The notes under the pieces were generated by a model. It did no database searches. It worked only from the letters and a program-made list of their open reading frames with translations, and was not told the DNA's origin. From the NCBI GenBank assembly GCA_001717545.1, contig CP017039.1, forward strand, positions 310,001 through 374,000: a stretch of 64,000 nucleotides of DNA. The letters run 5' to 3'. Both the position numbers and the translations under genes were made by a program. Position 1 is the stretch's first letter; every line of letters starts with the position of its first letter. Positions 61,266 to 64,000 of the stretch are shown piece after piece. Source of the DNA: Anaerolineaceae bacterium oral taxon 439. Lineage in GTDB: Bacteria > Chloroflexota > Anaerolineae > Anaerolineales > Anaerolineaceae.

Positions 61266-61426
61266 CGAAGCGGGATCAGGAAATCCGGCCGCTCGTTCAG
61301 ATCCCGGATTCGTTTAAAAAAATCATTGTCGTCAGGGACCATATCGTACCCTGGTATGACGACAATGGGATTTTATATATCGGAATCCGCGATTTCCTGC
61401 TGGACGCTGCGGGTCTGGACGGATAG
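61266..61426 (+). pseudogene. DUF4143-type ATPase 3' fragment (copy B), frame intact
   Basis: Reads KRDQEIRPLVQIPDSFKK and then IIVVRDHIVPWYDDNGILYIGIRDFLLDAAGLDG before TAG. This is the terminal part of DUF4143 ATPases (VRDxIVPWYDDNG-I-x-GIRDFLLD). It lacks any start and ATPase domain. Its direct repeat (61266-61420) matches copy A at 59602-59757. Confidence 0.75.
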
Positions 61427-61453
61427 CCGGTTTTTCCCGTTCGGCGCTCGCGG

Positions 61454-62380
61454 TTATTCCCCTCGATCTTTAATCAGCGTCATCGCGGCCTGCGCCCCGG
61501 AAGCGGCTGACACGATCAGCTGACGATAGTCGCCGTCAACGGTTTCCCCGGCGGCGTAGACGCCCGGAATTTCCGTCCGCATGCGCGCGTCGATCGGGAT
61601 CAGCCCGTTTTTAAGCGAGAGCTTCCCTTCATACAGCTCGGAAACCGGCTTATGCCCGATGAAAACAAAGACGCCGTCGAACGGGAGCCGCCGCTCTTCA
61701 CCGCTCTTGACGTTTTTTACGTTCAACGCTTCAACGAAGTCCTTCCCGACGACCTCGGTCACGACCGAGTCCCAGAGGAAATCAATTTTCGGGTTGGCCT
61801 TGGCTTTCTTCTGCGCTGATGCGTCCGCGCGCAGCTGGTCCCGGCGATGAATAATCGTGACTTTATTCACGAAACGCGTCAGGAAGACCGCTTCCTCGAC
61901 CGCGGCCGTTCCGCCGCCGACGACCGCGACGTTCTTTCCGCGGTAAAACGCCCCGTCGCAGGTCGCGCAGTAGGAGACCCCCGCGCCGGTCAGCTCTTTC
62001 TCGCCCGGGACGTTCATCAGGACGGCTTTCGATCCGGTCGCCAGGATCAGGCTTTCGGCATGGTAGATTTTTCCTTCCGTCTCGACGACGAACGGACGTC
62101 GGGCGAAGTCGATCGATTCAGCGCTCGTGTAATCGATTTTCGCGCCGAATTTTTCCGCCTGATCGGCGAATTTCATGATTAATTCGGTCCCGGAGATTCG
62201 TTCTGGAACGCCGGGATAGTTTTCGACGTCCGCCGTCAGCGTGATCTGGCCGCCGAGCGTCGGCCCGGTCAGGACGACCGGCTCCAGCTCGGCCCGCGCG
62301 GTATAAATCGCGGCGGAAAGCCCCGCCGCGCCGCTGCCGACGATTAAGACTTTGGTGTCAAGATGTTTTTTTTCGCTCAT
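61454..62380 (-). CDS. trxB: Thioredoxin reductase
   Basis: A 308-residue flavoprotein that reduces thioredoxin with NADPH in the cytoplasm. The FAD site is VLIVGSGAAGLSAAIYTAR, the redox-active pair is C138-A-T-C141 (SYCATCDGAFY), and the NADPH site is VAVVGGGTAAVEEA. C-terminal GVYAAGETVDGDYRQLIVSAASGAQAA is the second FAD-binding block. AGGAAAA precedes the start, and a TATAAA box lies about 36 bases upstream on the minus strand. The gene is single. Confidence 0.96.
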   Translation of the reverse strand: MSEKKHLDTKVLIVGSGAAGLSAAIYTARAELEPVVLTGPTLGGQITLTADVENYPGVPERISGTELIMKFADQAEKFGAKIDYTSAESIDFARRPFVVETEGKIYHAESLILATGSKAVLMNVPGEKELTGAGVSYCATCDGAFYRGKNVAVVGGGTAAVEEAVFLTRFVNKVTIIHRRDQLRADASAQKKAKANPKIDFLWDSVVTEVVGKDFVEALNVKNVKSGEERRLPFDGVFVFIGHKPVSELYEGKLSLKNGLIPIDARMRTEIPGVYAAGETVDGDYRQLIVSAASGAQAAMTLIKDRGE

Positions 62381-62706
62381 GTGCTTTTCCTGTTTCTTTT
62401 CTTACAATCGTACTTTTTATATTGTTCGGTTGAAGCTTTTCGTCTTAACGAGGACGATTCTTCCGCCGTTGGATTCATTTTACCGTGACGTATTCCTGGT
62501 TCCCGCGGGTCGGTTCATCCGGGATCGTTATCGCGATCCGCCTTTCGTTCAGGCGGGCCCGGACGATCCGTCTGGCGCTTTTCCGTTCTTTATAGCCGAG
62601 ATATTCCCGAGTCTCGGTCAGGCTTTTCGGCTCCAGGCACAACACAACTTAAGAAGACTGCCCCGTTAAAAGCGTTTCTCCGCGCCTGGGCAGCGGTGGA
62701 TATCGT
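62381..62706. other. Region without a clear gene, possible remnant
   Basis: The trxB promoter is at the left. On the minus strand, 62475-62648 is open for about 57 codons (containing KSLTETREYLGYKERKSARR and ending EPTRGNQEYVTVK) but has no ATG, only GTG or TTG. I do not recognise the product. It could be a remnant or a small gene. No RNA gene or repeat was seen. Confidence 0.25.
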
Positions 62707-63354
62707 CTATGGCGTTATTCGCCGCGCGTTTTCCTCCAGGTTCCCCGAAAATGCGTCCGCTGTACTTTGATTGTACACGACTTTAACCGCAGCTTCGTCC
62801 GAGTCAGGGCCGTTTTCCAGCGCGAACGTTACCAGCAGGAAAGAGGTTTCTTTCGGAAGCGGTTCGAGCGACAGGAGCGCATGGTAAATTTTCGCCAGAT
62901 CCGCGTCGGCCTCGCTGTCCGTGATGCGTTCGGTCGTTTTATTGAAGATTTGATCATATTCGATCATGGCGCGCGCCATGATCTTCGCCGTGTCGAGCGT
63001 TTCGATCTCGACCTCGCGGACCGGCGAACCGTCGAATCCGGGTCCGGCGATCGATACGAGACGAAGCGATTCGGCGATTTTCCGCCCGAATTCGTTCGCC
63101 GGGATCCGAAATGGGACTTCCTCGACGATCAGCGCCCGCGCCCGTTCCTCATCGCCGGAATTCAGCGCGGCGATCAGGCTGCGGAGGGCGGCTTCCTGAT
63201 CCGCGGATGTCATCAGCGGCTTTTCGTCCGGCGCGGGCGTCCAGGCGTTGGTCAGCCGGTACGCGATCCAGAACGCGGCGGCGAAAAGAAGCGCGGCGGC
63301 AATCAGGGCGATTTTCTTTAAAGCTTTGCCTTGGAGGTTAACGGGAAGGTTCAT
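62707..63354 (-). CDS. Membrane-anchored protein of unknown function
   Basis: A 215-residue protein with one N-terminal hydrophobic helix (KIALIAAALLFAAAFWIAYRL), probably a signal anchor, and a soluble region of about 175 residues facing outward. No family motif was recognised. The soluble part is acidic and helical (TSADQEAALRSLIAALNSGDEERARALIVEEV). It may be related to the NTF2-like or DUF4878-type extracytoplasmic domains, but I cannot confirm that. It overlaps the upstream CapA-family gene by four bases (ATGA), so the two are translated together. A role in capsule or envelope assembly is inferred from context only. Confidence 0.65.
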   Translation of the reverse strand: MNLPVNLQGKALKKIALIAAALLFAAAFWIAYRLTNAWTPAPDEKPLMTSADQEAALRSLIAALNSGDEERARALIVEEVPFRIPANEFGRKIAESLRLVSIAGPGFDGSPVREVEIETLDTAKIMARAMIEYDQIFNKTTERITDSEADADLAKIYHALLSLEPLPKETSFLLVTFALENGPDSDEAAVKVVYNQSTADAFSGNLEENARRITP

Positions 63355-64000
63355 GGTTTAAACGTCCGATTAAAATAGGAGTAGGAGAAGACGGTTTTCA
63401 GCAGTTTCGCTCGCTCGGCGCCGCTCAGGAACTCGATCTTCATGTCGTCGTTTCGTCGGATCGTTTCGATTCGCACGCCGAGATATTTCCCGTCGTAGAA
63501 ATAATGCCGGTCGAAGAAGGAATCGCGTTCGATAGACGAGGTCTGGTCGAAAAGGAAATTCCCCAGCCCGAAATGCATAAAATGGTCGCCGATAAAGCCG
63601 AACCCCTGCGGGATATGCGCCTGCGAGCCGGAGACGATCGTCGCGCCGGCCTGAGCTAAATGATAAAACGCGGCGAATTGGATCGTTGGCACGGAATAAT
63701 AATCATGCTCAACCTGCTGGAAGGTGACGATTGGGAAATAACCCTCCTGAATCAGCTTTTTCACTTCCGCGATCAGCTCGTCATAGTCGCAGAGCGCAGC
63801 GCCGGGGGTTTCTTCGGTTGCCCATACGCTTTCCGGCCCGACCGAGTTGCAGCCTGAAAAGGCAAATCGGTTGCCGTTATGCTCAACGAGGAGCGGCGCG
63901 CGCGCGTCGGAAAGCGTCAGCCCGCCGCCGTAGGTTTTCATTCCCGCGCGCTGGAATAATCCGTATGCGTCGATAAACGCCTGCGCGCCCCAGTCCAGAT
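63351..64000 (-). CDS. CapA-family (poly-gamma-glutamate synthesis-like) protein, C-terminal part
   Basis: The gene leaves the window at the right edge. The open frame continues past the methionine at 63941 to the border (LDWGAQAFIDAYGLFQRAGM). The visible 215 residues contain the CapA/PgsA metallophosphatase-like features: AFSGCNSVGPESVW, PIVTFQQVEHDYYSVPTIQ, AGATIVSGSQAHIPQGFGFIGDHFMHFGLGNFLFDQ. CapA proteins act at the cell surface in poly-gamma-glutamate or related polymer production. The neighbouring membrane-anchored gene follows with a four-base overlap. The family call is firm, the exact polymer is not. Confidence 0.88.
   Translation of the reverse strand, partial: LDWGAQAFIDAYGLFQRAGMKTYGGGLTLSDARAPLLVEHNGNRFAFSGCNSVGPESVWATEETPGAALCDYDELIAEVKKLIQEGYFPIVTFQQVEHDYYSVPTIQFAAFYHLAQAGATIVSGSQAHIPQGFGFIGDHFMHFGLGNFLFDQTSSIERDSFFDRHYFYDGKYLGVRIETIRRNDDMKIEFLSGAERAKLLKTVFSYSYFNRTFKP

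Noticed and set aside
1-64000. tRNA genes, rRNA genes and CRISPR arrays
   Set aside because: No cloverleaf with a GTTCRA arm outside genes, no rRNA-like blocks and no regularly spaced direct repeats were found.

Overview
The window is a 64 kb piece of a bacterial chromosome, mostly high in GC, with dense short-spaced operons, strong Shine-Dalgarno sites and promoters that often have an extended -10 (TGnTATAAT). No rRNA, tRNA, CRISPR array, transposase or replication origin was recognised. The gene content suggests a monoderm anaerobe. It includes a short EF-Ts, a YknWXYZ/MacB-type exporter with lipoprotein adaptors, a TyrA-like/site-2-protease/Era cluster, a LUD protein, an M55 aminopeptidase, and FkbH next to an acyl carrier protein. 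A member of Chloroflexota (Anaerolineae) is my best guess, but this is inference. Several blocks look acquired from Firmicutes-like donors, which would fit a host-associated or syntrophic gut or oral habitat.

Layout. 0-2.1 kb: the end of a GH13 amylase, a small GNAT protein and a YitT membrane protein. 2.2-13.6 kb: one large export locus with two pairs of HlyD-type adaptors (each a lipoprotein plus a TM-anchored protein) around one MacB-type ATPase and three FtsX/MacB permeases. 13.9-18.9 kb: a small HD alarmone-hydrolase-like protein, DppA-like peptidase, CDF cation transporter, dtd and uvrC. 19-22 kb, minus strand: era, a GIY-YIG protein, a TyrA-like protein and a site-2 protease. 22-26 kb: a LUD protein, an MFS remnant, a cytoplasmic beta-lactamase-fold protein and a DUF952-glycerate kinase fusion. 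26-30.5 kb: oligoendopeptidase F, rpsB-tsf, pyrH. 30.5-33.8 kb: an FkbH-like protein, methyltransferase and acyl carrier protein cassette, then a MarR regulator.

33.9-43.4 kb: a minus-strand seven-gene operon with a nickel/metallophore-type NikBCDEA importer and a two-subunit ABC exporter-fold pair, preceded by an AraC regulator and a perfect 20-bp palindrome. 43.6-45.9 kb: the stub of a sugar ABC permease with an intact Gfo/Idh/MocA dehydrogenase and a sugar isomerase. 46-49.2 kb: an AT-rich island (AraC regulator, nitroreductase, EFR1 ferredoxin) ending in a truncated methyltransferase. 49.2-51.3 kb: an iron alcohol dehydrogenase and an aldo/keto reductase. 51.4-58.9 kb: an AraC regulator divergent from an ECF importer (T, fused A-A, Trep_Strep/MptD-type S) followed by a second exporter-fold pair. 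58.9-61.4 kb: a gene graveyard in which a 155-bp direct repeat, made of the 3' end of a DUF4143 ATPase gene, flanks an AlbA_2 regulator. 61.4-64 kb: trxB, a small membrane-anchored protein and the end of a CapA-family gene.

The strongest theme is metal or metallophore trafficking. Two unrelated importers (Nik-type and ECF-type) each sit beside an AraC regulator and in one operon with a related heterodimeric ABC pair whose second gene starts in a 7-nt overlap in both cases. The sequence suggests one exporter-pair module combined with two different import engines.
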